Both the position numbers and the translations under genes were made by a program. Below are positions 1-5,294 of a DNA stretch of 5,294 nt, one piece after another. The DNA lies in NCBI GenBank assembly GCA_021820785.1, contig JAKADE010000238.1, positions 1-5,294 on the forward strand. Direction: 5' to 3'. Positions within the stretch are counted from its first letter, which is position 1. Every line of letters starts with the position of its first letter. The notes under the pieces are model-generated. The model had not been told where the DNA came from, did not search any database, and saw nothing but the letters and a program-made list of their open reading frames with translations. Origin of the DNA: Pseudomonadota bacterium. GTDB taxonomy: Bacteria > Pseudomonadota > Gammaproteobacteria > Steroidobacterales > Steroidobacteraceae.

Positions 1-741
1 GCACGACCGCACTCCGCAAGTCTCGTGCTGCTCGAGAAGAACCTCTGCCAGGCCTGGCACGCGCCCTGCGACATCCCGGCGCTCGATGCCCGGCTGCGCG
101 CGCTGGACCCGAGCAACGGCATCGGCTGGTTCGATGCGCTGCAAACCTCGGTCCGTTCGAACGACGCCCGCGGCATCGAGGCCGCGCTCGGAGCGATCGG
201 GATGACGCGCTACGTCGACGTTCATGCCACGGAACTGTTCGCGCGCCTCGCCGAGGCGTTGCACCGCATCGGCGGAGAAAGCTACTTCATCGCCACCGGT
301 CAGCTCCAGTACATGCTCGCCAACCAGACGCCGCTCGATGCGCTGATGGCCCTGCAACAGACCTGTACCTCGCACGGCAGCGCATTGAGCGCGCGCCGTG
401 TGACCGGCTGCCGCGCGGCCGCCGCGGCGCTGGAGCACGGCGACACCCTCGCGGTCAGCGCCACCGGCACCGACATGGCGCTGCGCCTGTGGCCATCCGG
501 GACCGCCGAGCACCACCGGGCGGCGCTGCGTTCGCGTCGCCTCCAGGCACTGACCCGACGCTCGGCGGATCTGCTCTGGCCCCCGAGCCGCTGGGAACGA
601 CTGGTCATCGTCGTGGACACGGCCGGCTACCTCGAGCACCTGGACGAGCGCATCGTGCACATCGATGCCCGCGAACGGCGCGAGCAGGACGCGCTGCGCA
701 CGGAACTGCAGCGTGCGGGATTGCGCACGACGCCGCTGTGA
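1..741 (+). CDS. Hypothetical protein, C-terminal part (5' end outside window)
   Basis: The frame is open from the first base to a TGA at 739-741, giving 246 visible residues. A GTG at position 25 could serve as a start, but no Shine-Dalgarno-like sequence precedes it and the frame stays open to the left edge, so I read this as the 3' part of a longer gene. I do not recognise the family. The visible protein is rich in Ala, Arg and Leu and looks mainly alpha-helical. It begins with a two-cysteine segment (CQAWHAPCD), followed by LRALDPSNGIGWFDAL and repeated Ala-rich helices that loosely recall TPR-like solenoids. Three more cysteines lie mid-protein (within TCTS and GCRA). A short hydrophobic stretch (LVIVVDTAGYL) precedes a charged C-terminus. 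There is no obvious catalytic motif or membrane span. The gene converges on the lysR gene and is separated from it by 288 bp, so nothing in the context ties it to the DAB operon. Confidence 0.6.
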   Translation, partial: ARPHSASLVLLEKNLCQAWHAPCDIPALDARLRALDPSNGIGWFDALQTSVRSNDARGIEAALGAIGMTRYVDVHATELFARLAEALHRIGGESYFIATGQLQYMLANQTPLDALMALQQTCTSHGSALSARRVTGCRAAAAALEHGDTLAVSATGTDMALRLWPSGTAEHHRAALRSRRLQALTRRSADLLWPPSRWERLVIVVDTAGYLEHLDERIVHIDARERREQDALRTELQRAGLRTTPL

Positions 742-776
742 CGGGAACCGCCCGGCCCTGATCGGGCCGCAGTCAC
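738..776 (+). terminator. GC-rich hairpin after the hypothetical gene, possible terminator
   Basis: An inverted repeat, CGGCCC (753-758) / GGGCCG (764-769) with a 5-base loop TGATC, begins 11 bases after the stop codon at 739-741. Outer arms GTGAC (738-742) and GTCAC (772-776) could extend it into a larger interrupted stem. No T-tract follows, so it does not meet the standard for an intrinsic terminator. It may act with Rho, act only as an RNA 3'-end stabiliser, or be chance in such GC-rich DNA. Confidence 0.3.
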
Positions 777-1029
777 GGCACCGCGGCGCGCACGCCGACG
801 TCGGGGCAGTTGCCGCGCATGGCCGGTCCGTCGCAGGGGTGTCCGGTGCCGCGGCCCTGCTCCAGTCCCTCCGTTCCTCGCGCGCACCCGACATTGCCGC
901 CCGGTGCGGCAGCCCGTCAGGCGCACCGCGCATCCCCACGCGATGCGGGTCCTGCGAGCGCCTCCACCCGACCGCACACCCCCAGGTCCGCGTCCTGCCC
1001 GGCGCGCTCCTGCCGGAGCGCCCGGCCGT
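742..1029. other. Convergent intergenic gap without a convincing gene
   Basis: This 288-bp stretch lies between the 3' ends of the hypothetical gene and lysR. Several frames are open here, but their translations are Arg/Ala/Pro/Ser-rich, low-complexity and unlike any family I know, as expected from GC-rich DNA with few stop codons. Apart from one hairpin at each end I see no tRNA, repeat array, mobile-element end or promoter. Confidence 0.55.
1004..1021 (-). terminator. Hairpin downstream of lysR, possible weak terminator
   Basis: A perfect 7-bp stem, GCGCTCC (1004-1010) / GGAGCGC (1015-1021) with a TGCC tetraloop, ends 8 bases beyond the lysR stop codon (complement of 1030-1032). An alternative pairing, GCCGG (1012-1016) with CCGGC (1022-1026), overlaps it. 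No T-run follows on the minus strand, so Rho-independent function is doubtful. Position is the main argument for it. Confidence 0.25.
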
Positions 1030-1914
1030 CTACTTCGGGCGCGTTCGTGCGAGCAGCTGCTGCACCAGCGGCGAGGGGCTGTGCCGGAAGGCAGTGATGG
1101 CGTAGAAGTGCTCGAACACCCCGGGAATCGCGCAGTACCGCTGCAGCCGGCCCTCGCGCAGCTCGTCCTGGACGACCACCTCGGGCAGGACGGCGACCGC
1201 GCCGGAGTCGCGCGCGAAGAGCCGCAGCATCGCCATGTCGTCGACCTCCGCGGCCACCTCGACGGTGATGTGTCTGCGCTCGCACCACACATCGAACTGG
1301 GTGCGTATGTCACTGTTCGGTCCGGGCAGCACCAGGCGCATGCCGGCGAGATCCTCCGGCAGCCGCAACCTTCGCCGCTCGGCGCGCGGCGGCCCGATCA
1401 GGCACACCGACTGGCGCGAGAGCGGCACGCAGCGCCACGGCCGCTCGCTCTCGGCCACCACCGGGCGATTCGAGAGCAGCACATCCAGGTTGTGCACGCG
1501 CAGCTGCTCGAGCAATTCCGCCAGGCTGCCCGACTGCAGCGTCAGGCGGATCTCCGGACGGGTGAACAACGGACGCAGCAGGTTCTCCGTGAAGTTGCGT
1601 GACAGCGTGGCCACTGCCCCGACGCGCAGGTGCTGCTGGCGCTGCCCGAGTCCACCGCGCACGGTGGCCATCAGCTCCTGACCCAGGCCGAAGATGCTGT
1701 CGGCGTAGTCGAGCACCACGGCGCCGAACTCCGTCAGCTGCAACGAGCGGCCGGACCGCTCGAACAGCGGCCGGCCGAGATACGTCTCGAGCTGACGGAT
1801 CTGCGCCGAGAGCGCCGACTGCGACACGCGCAGCGCCGCGGCGGCCTGAGTCAGGTGGCCGCGCTGCGCGACGGTCCAGAAATACAGCAGGTGGCGGAAG
1901 TTCAGGTTGCGCAT
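1030..1914 (-). CDS. LysR-family transcriptional regulator (NhaR-like), divergent from dabBA
   Basis: This is a complete 294-residue protein, a normal LysR length. Residues about 5-64 form the winged helix-turn-helix: LNFRHLLYFWTVAQRGHL, then AAAALRVSQSALSAQIRQLE as the helix-turn-helix core and GRPLFERSGRSLQLTEFG as the wing. A linker helix at about 65-90 is followed by a periplasmic-binding-protein-like effector domain at about 93-292. The opening 'NFRHLLYFW' and the 'YADSIFGLGQELM' linker resemble NhaR more than typical CysB/CbbR proteins; this is a judgement from memory. The ATG at 1914-1912 is preceded on the minus strand by GGAAAAGAG, a purine-rich but modest ribosome-binding site. The gene lies 94 bp from the divergent dabB start, the classic arrangement for a LysR regulator acting on its neighbour and on itself. 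The effector is unknown. For a carbon-accumulation operon a metabolite signalling carbon status is plausible but not shown by the sequence. Confidence 0.93.
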   Translation of the reverse strand: MRNLNFRHLLYFWTVAQRGHLTQAAAALRVSQSALSAQIRQLETYLGRPLFERSGRSLQLTEFGAVVLDYADSIFGLGQELMATVRGGLGQRQQHLRVGAVATLSRNFTENLLRPLFTRPEIRLTLQSGSLAELLEQLRVHNLDVLLSNRPVVAESERPWRCVPLSRQSVCLIGPPRAERRRLRLPEDLAGMRLVLPGPNSDIRTQFDVWCERRHITVEVAAEVDDMAMLRLFARDSGAVAVLPEVVVQDELREGRLQRYCAIPGVFEHFYAITAFRHSPSPLVQQLLARTRPK

Positions 1915-1925
1915 GTTCTCTTTTC

Positions 1926-1942
1926 CAGAACGAATCGTTCTG
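1926..1942. promoter_or_regulatory. 17-bp perfect palindrome, candidate LysR operator
   Basis: CAGAACGAATCGTTCTG consists of two perfect 8-base arms around a single central A. It sits 11 bp upstream of the lysR start codon, in the AT-richer island of the divergent region. Its centre (1934) is about 54 bp upstream of the predicted dabB transcription start (about 1988), a usual place for a LysR-type activator to bind. It also falls just downstream of the likely lysR -10 element, so the same site could give autorepression. The canonical T-N11-A spacing is not evident, so assignment to this regulator rests on symmetry and position. Confidence 0.6.
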
Positions 1943-1950
1943 TTTCTTCT

Positions 1951-1956
1951 ATTTTA
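1951..1956 (-). promoter_or_regulatory. Candidate lysR -10 element, overlapping the dabB promoter
   Basis: On the minus strand this reads TAAAAT, five of six matches to TATAAT, immediately preceded by TG. The -35 position, 16-18 bp further upstream on that strand, has no good TTGACA match, which would suit a weak or regulator-dependent promoter. Predicted initiation near 1944 would place the 17-bp palindrome in the first bases of the transcript. The element shares bases with the rightward -35 box at 1953-1958, so the two promoters could compete. Confidence 0.4.
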
Positions 1957-1981
1957 CAGTGACCGGGCATCCACGGATACT
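1953..1981 (+). promoter_or_regulatory. Predicted sigma70-type promoter for dabBA
   Basis: TTTACA (1953-1958, five of six matches to TTGACA) and GATACT (1976-1981, four of six matches to TATAAT) are separated by exactly 17 bp. Initiation would fall near 1988, giving a leader of about 20 bases that ends in the dabB Shine-Dalgarno. The weak -10 and the upstream palindrome suggest a promoter that needs activation. This is a consensus match by eye. Confidence 0.5.
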
Positions 1982-1999
1982 CGCGCCGTCGCAATTTCC

Positions 2000-2003
2000 G
2001 GAG
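2000..2003 (+). promoter_or_regulatory. Ribosome-binding site that sets the dabB start
   Basis: GGAG lies 5 bases before the ATG at 2009. It supports this start over the upstream in-frame TTG (1907) and ATG (1913), which lie inside or at the start of the divergent lysR gene and upstream of the predicted promoter. Confidence 0.65.
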
Positions 2004-2008
2004 TCCGC

Positions 2009-3559
2009 ATGACGCATCATCCGCACTGGACCGCCTGGCTCGTCCCGCTGCTGTATCTGCTCGGCGCGGCGGCCGCGCTGCCGCGCCGCTGGCGCTGGCA
2101 GGCGCTGGCCTGGGCCTCGGGGGGGGCGCTCGGCGCGGCGCTCGCCGGCGATCTCAGCCACCTGGTGCCGGGAGGATTGATCGGTCCGCACAACGGACCG
2201 GCGGCGGCCGTGATGACCCTGATCGCCTTTCTCGGCTGGGTCATTGCCCGCTACTCGCGGGGCAATCTCGCCGCCGAGCCCGGCGAGCGGCGCTTCGTGT
2301 GCGCGCTGCTGCTGACGCTCGCCGGTGTCAGCGCGGTGGTGGCGGCCCGCAATTTCGCCGTGCTGGTGCTCGCCTGGGCCGCCAGCAGCCTCGCGCTGCA
2401 TCCGCTCCTGACGCACTACCGCGAACGTCCGGCGGCGCGCATCGCGGCCCGCAAGAAGTTCCTCGCCAGCCGCCTCGCCGAGGCCTGCCTGCTCGGCGCG
2501 GCGGTGCTGCTCTACCGGCACTGGCATACCCTCGGGCTGACGTCCCTGGCCCGGCTGATCGCGGTGCACGGCGCCGCCGGCACCGACCTGCAGTGCGCCG
2601 CGGTGCTGCTCGCGGCGGCCGTGCTCCTGAAGTCCGCCCAGCTGCCCCTGCACGGCTGGCTGGTGCAGGTCATGGAGGCCCCGACCAGCGTCTCGGCTCT
2701 GCTGCACGCGGGCGTCGTCAACCTCGGCGGCTACGTCCTGATCCGCCTCGCACCGCTCATCAGCGCCTCACTGCCCGCCCAGGGGCTGCTGGTCATCGTC
2801 GGCAGCAGCACTGCGGCGCTCGCCGGGCTCACCCTGATGACCTCTCCGTCACTGAAGGGACGCCTCGCCTGGTCGACCTGTTCGCAGATGGGACTGATGG
2901 CCGCCGAATGCGGACTGGGCCTGTATGGCCTGGCGCTGCTGCATCTGCTCGGGCACGCGCTGTACAAGGCGCACGCATTCCTCTGCTCCGGCGAAGCGGT
3001 GCGTGACAGCACCGTGGCGCGGATGCGGCCCGCCCCGCTCCCGCGCAACCCCGTCGCCCCCGTGCTGGGACTGGTGGTGGCGGGGGGCCTCGTCGCGCTC
3101 TCCGCGCAGCTGTGGCACACCGTACTGCACGCCCCGGCGGTGCCGTGGATCGCACTGGTGCTGTGCACGGTCGGTGTCGCGACGCTGCTGTGGGACGGCG
3201 GTGACGATCCCCTCACGCGCAGCCGCAACCTCGTGGCGGCCACGCTCGCCGTGCAGCTGTATCTGCTCTGGCATCTGACCGTGACGCAGGGGCTCGGGGT
3301 TCCGTCGGGCCACCCCGCGCCGCTGCTGGCCGGGTACGGCGCGCTCTGTCTGCTCCTGTTGTACGGGGTGCAGGGGCGTCTCTGGCGCACCGGCGGCGCG
3401 ACCCGGCACGCGCGGCTGTACGCCTGGGCGGCGGCCGGATACTTCCTCGACGAACCGGTCACGCGGCTCGTCACCTCTCGATGGCCCTGGCGCGATGGGC
3501 GCAGGCTGCACGGGCCGCTCGGTCAGTGGCTGGCGCAGCGCGAAGGCGGGACCGCTTGA
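2009..3559 (+). CDS. dabB: DabB, NuoL/ND5-like membrane subunit of the DAB inorganic-carbon accumulation complex
   Basis: A 516-residue hydrophobic protein with roughly a dozen predicted membrane helices, of the complex I antiporter-subunit family (proton-conducting NuoL/MrpA type). The half-channel core is clear. KSAQLPLHGWL (208-218) carries K208, aligning with the TM7 lysine of NuoL. APTSVSALLHAG (224-235) carries H233. SQMG is at 292-295. HLLGHALYKAHAFLCSG (312-328) carries the H-x3-H-x3-K pattern H312/H316/K320. The TM5 segment NFAVLVLAWAASSLALH (115-131) has Ala where NuoL has its key Glu after the Trp. The 'GFFSKD' TM12 lysine motif and the long lateral helix of NuoL are absent. These traits, the segment RKKFLASRLAEA (148-159) and direct linkage to a DUF2309 gene identify DabB rather than complex I or Mrp. 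In the known system DabB recruits DabA to the membrane and is thought to couple an ion gradient to CO2 hydration. The stop codon overlaps the dabA start by three bases. A run of eight G (2119-2126) lies near the 5' end. Confidence 0.93.
   Translation: MTHHPHWTAWLVPLLYLLGAAAALPRRWRWQALAWASGGALGAALAGDLSHLVPGGLIGPHNGPAAAVMTLIAFLGWVIARYSRGNLAAEPGERRFVCALLLTLAGVSAVVAARNFAVLVLAWAASSLALHPLLTHYRERPAARIAARKKFLASRLAEACLLGAAVLLYRHWHTLGLTSLARLIAVHGAAGTDLQCAAVLLAAAVLLKSAQLPLHGWLVQVMEAPTSVSALLHAGVVNLGGYVLIRLAPLISASLPAQGLLVIVGSSTAALAGLTLMTSPSLKGRLAWSTCSQMGLMAAECGLGLYGLALLHLLGHALYKAHAFLCSGEAVRDSTVARMRPAPLPRNPVAPVLGLVVAGGLVALSAQLWHTVLHAPAVPWIALVLCTVGVATLLWDGGDDPLTRSRNLVAATLAVQLYLLWHLTVTQGLGVPSGHPAPLLAGYGALCLLLLYGVQGRLWRTGGATRHARLYAWAAAGYFLDEPVTRLVTSRWPWRDGRRLHGPLGQWLAQREGGTA
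3542..3546 (+). promoter_or_regulatory. Probable ribosome-binding site for dabA, inside the end of dabB
   Basis: GAAGG lies 9 bases before the TTG at 3556 and is the best Shine-Dalgarno match near the possible dabA starts. The alternatives in the same frame (ATG 3481, GTG 3526, TTG 3580) lack a comparable purine box. The site lies within dabB coding sequence, which fits translational coupling. Confidence 0.45.
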
Positions 3560-5294
3560 GCGGCGCGAGCGCCCCGGCGTTGCCCCAGGGCACGCCGGAC
3601 CTGCGCCGCGCGGCGCTCGAGGCCGCCTGCCGCACCGTCGCACCGGCCTGGCCGATCGATCGACAGGTCGCGGTCAGCCCCTACTGGGGCTATCGGACAC
3701 TGCCCTTCGCCACGGCCGCCGAGCGGTTGCGGCGTCTGTACGCAACACCCCTGACGTGGACACGTGCGCAGTACCTGCGCCTCTGGGAGCGCGGACAGAT
3801 CCAGCCGGCCCACCTCGAGCAGGCCCTGCGCGAACAGTCCGTGATCCCGGGCATTGCGGCCGCGGTCCGCGCCCTCGAGGCGCCCGCTCCCGCCGAGGAC
3901 GCCGTGCCGCTGCTCAGCGACCGGCTCGACGGCGACCCGAGCCGGCGCGAGGCATTCCCCTGGCGCCAGCGCATCACGCAGCAGATCAGCGAGACCTGTG
4001 CCGCCTACTTCGATCAGCTGCAGCGGGACGGGTCGCTGGCGCGGCCGGCCGGGCTGTTCGCGTACTGGCGCGCGGCACTGCGCGAGGATCGGCGTTTCGC
4101 CGCGCTGCAGGCCCGCGTCGCCGAACTGCCGCACGAGGCCGACGCGGCCCTGGACTGGGCGCTCGATCGGCTGGCCGTGCGCGATGCCCAGCTGGCGGAG
4201 CTGCTCGAGGTCGTGGCCGGGCGCATCGGCGGCTGGGCCGCGTGGTGCGCCTACCTGCGCTGGGAAGCGGCACTCGCCGGCCGGGACGATGCACACCTTG
4301 CGCACCTGCTGGTGATCCGTCTCGCCTGGGAAGCCCTGCTGCACGACGGCCGGCACGATGAGCGCTCGGTGTGGCGCGACTGGCTCGAGCATTGGAACAC
4401 TGCGGTGCGCGCCGAGCCCGCCGCGGCGCTCAGCGTCGATCTGCTCTGGCAGCGCGCGCACGAGATTGCGTATCAGACCCGGCTCTTCGGCGCACTGCGC
4501 ACCGGGAGCGCAACGACCGGCGCGGCACACCCGGCGCCGCCGCACGCCCAGCTCGTCTTCTGCATCGACGTGCGCTCGGAGCGCATGCGTCGCGCCGTGG
4601 AGCAAGCCGATGACGGCGTGCGCACCTATGGTTTCGCGGGGTTCTTCGGACTGCCCCTGCGCTACACCCCGCTCGGCACGTCGCTCGAGCGACCGCAACT
4701 GCCGGCGCTGCTCGCCCCCACGCTCGCGGCCAGCGACACGAGCGGCAACGCTGCCGAGGATGAACGTCTCGCCGACCGGCGCCGGCGGTCACTGCGGCGC
4801 GGAGCGAGCCTGGGGCCCTTCTCGCGCATGCCGACCGGGGCCTTCAGTACGGTGGAGATCCTCGGCCTCACGTACCTGCCGACACTGCTTGCGCGCACGT
4901 TCGGGCGCACAGCGGACCGCGCGGCGCGCAGCGGACTCGGTCGAGCCGCGCACGCCGCCCTGCGCCCTCACTTGACCGGCAACGACCCGCAGACACGGGC
5001 CCAACACGTGCAGCTCGCGGCGCGGGTCGTGCGCGCCATGGGCATCGAGCGCCCCTGGGCCCGCCTGCTCGTGCTCGTGGGACATGGCGCGCGCACGTCG
5101 AACAACCCGCAGGCCGCCGCCCTCGCCTGCGGCGCGTGCGGGGGGCACAGCGGCGACGTCAACGCCCGGATCCTCGCCGACCTGCTCAACGATGCGGACG
5201 TGCGTCGCGGCCTCGCCGAACAGGGCATCGAGCTGCCCGAGCACACCGTAGTGCTCGCCGGACTGCACGACACCGTGACCGACACCGTGGAGCT
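3556..5294 (+). CDS. dabA: DabA, DUF2309/UPF0753 zinc-dependent carbonic-anhydrase-like subunit (3' end outside window)
   Basis: The frame is open from the dabB stop to the right edge, showing 579 residues of a protein usually about 800 or more long. The N-terminal family signature WPIDRQVAVSPYWG (32-45) matches the conserved 'VNPFWG' region. QLVFCIDVRSERMRR (332-346) supplies C336, D338 and R340. VGHGARTSNNPQ (508-519) and ALACGACGGHSGDVNAR (522-538) supply H510 and C525. These correspond to the Cys, Asp, His and Cys zinc-site residues shown for Halothiobacillus DabA (C351, D353, H524, C539), with nearly identical spacing (174 versus 173, then 15 versus 15). GTSLERPQLPALL (about 370-382) and LAGLHDTVTD near the end also fit the family. 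The protein is a soluble beta-carbonic-anhydrase-like subunit, held at the membrane by DabB, that hydrates CO2 to bicarbonate. I chose the TTG at 3556 because it overlaps the dabB stop as TTGA and follows GAAGG. The start is the least certain point, with ATG 3481, GTG 3526 and TTG 3580 as alternatives. No frameshift or missing catalytic residue is visible. Confidence 0.94.
   Translation, partial: MSGASAPALPQGTPDLRRAALEAACRTVAPAWPIDRQVAVSPYWGYRTLPFATAAERLRRLYATPLTWTRAQYLRLWERGQIQPAHLEQALREQSVIPGIAAAVRALEAPAPAEDAVPLLSDRLDGDPSRREAFPWRQRITQQISETCAAYFDQLQRDGSLARPAGLFAYWRAALREDRRFAALQARVAELPHEADAALDWALDRLAVRDAQLAELLEVVAGRIGGWAAWCAYLRWEAALAGRDDAHLAHLLVIRLAWEALLHDGRHDERSVWRDWLEHWNTAVRAEPAAALSVDLLWQRAHEIAYQTRLFGALRTGSATTGAAHPAPPHAQLVFCIDVRSERMRRAVEQADDGVRTYGFAGFFGLPLRYTPLGTSLERPQLPALLAPTLAASDTSGNAAEDERLADRRRRSLRRGASLGPFSRMPTGAFSTVEILGLTYLPTLLARTFGRTADRAARSGLGRAAHAALRPHLTGNDPQTRAQHVQLAARVVRAMGIERPWARLLVLVGHGARTSNNPQAAALACGACGGHSGDVNARILADLLNDADVRRGLAEQGIELPEHTVVLAGLHDTVTDTVE

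Noticed and set aside
665..1105. Forward open frame covering the 742-1029 gap
   Set aside because: It starts inside the hypothetical gene in another frame, runs into the antisense of lysR, and encodes Arg/Ala/Ser-rich sequence with no recognisable motif.
627..1313. Minus-strand open frame bridging the convergent gap into lysR
   Set aside because: It overlaps lysR in another frame and runs antisense to the hypothetical gene, with a Ser/Arg/Cys-rich translation lacking domain features.
1907..2008. Longer dabB start (TTG 1907 or ATG 1913) adding about 33 residues
   Set aside because: These codons lie within or at the lysR start and upstream of the predicted dabB promoter. The extra segment includes the palindrome, while ATG 2009 has its own GGAG.
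2009..3559. True complex I NuoL or Mrp antiporter subunit
   Set aside because: No other nuo or mrp genes are nearby, the TM5 Glu and TM12 Lys motifs are absent, the C-terminal lateral helix is missing, and the next gene is DUF2309.
3495..4361. Forward open frame of 288 codons overlapping the dabB-dabA junction
   Set aside because: Its translation is Arg/Gly/Ala/Pro-rich with no family likeness. The dabA frame through the same bases shows conserved motifs, so this is a GC-driven shadow.
3523..4698. Antisense open frame of 391 codons opposite dabA
   Set aside because: It is the complement of well-conserved dabA coding sequence, is low-complexity and has no recognisable domain. Long antisense frames are expected at this GC content.
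1..5294. CRISPR array, insertion sequence, tRNA/rRNA or prophage attachment site
   Set aside because: I saw no regularly spaced repeats, transposase motifs, terminal inverted repeats or RNA-gene signatures on either strand.

Overview
The window is about 5.3 kb of very GC-rich bacterial DNA whose main content is a divergently regulated DAB (DabAB) inorganic-carbon accumulation locus. The gene set and high GC suggest a proteobacterium, plausibly a gammaproteobacterial chemo- or photoautotroph. That assignment is an inference, because no carboxysome, RuBisCO or rRNA sequence is present to confirm it.

Layout: (1) Positions 1-741 (+) hold the 3' part of an unrecognised protein, open at the left edge. 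(2) Positions 742-1029 are a 288-bp convergent gap with no convincing gene, carrying one GC-rich hairpin behind each flanking gene. (3) Positions 1030-1914 (-) encode a complete LysR-type regulator that resembles the NhaR branch. (4) Positions 1915-2008 are a compact divergent control region. It has a perfect 17-bp palindrome, a good sigma70-type promoter facing right, and a likely overlapping -10 element facing left. (5) Positions 2009-3559 (+) encode DabB, a 516-residue NuoL/ND5-like membrane protein. (6) Positions 3556 to the right edge (+) encode DabA (DUF2309/UPF0753, beta-carbonic-anhydrase-like). It starts at a TTG that overlaps the dabB stop codon, and its last roughly 250 residues lie outside the window.

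Working model: DabB, the membrane ion-conducting subunit, and DabA, the cytoplasmic zinc subunit, form an energy-coupled CO2-hydrating complex that traps CO2 as bicarbonate in the cytosol. The LysR protein, transcribed divergently, probably binds the palindrome to control dabBA and its own gene. DAB systems are already described experimentally, so the system class is not new. The items most worth checking are the operator/promoter arrangement, the residues lost or kept in the DabB proton channel, the non-ATG coupled start of dabA, and the unknown partial gene at the left.
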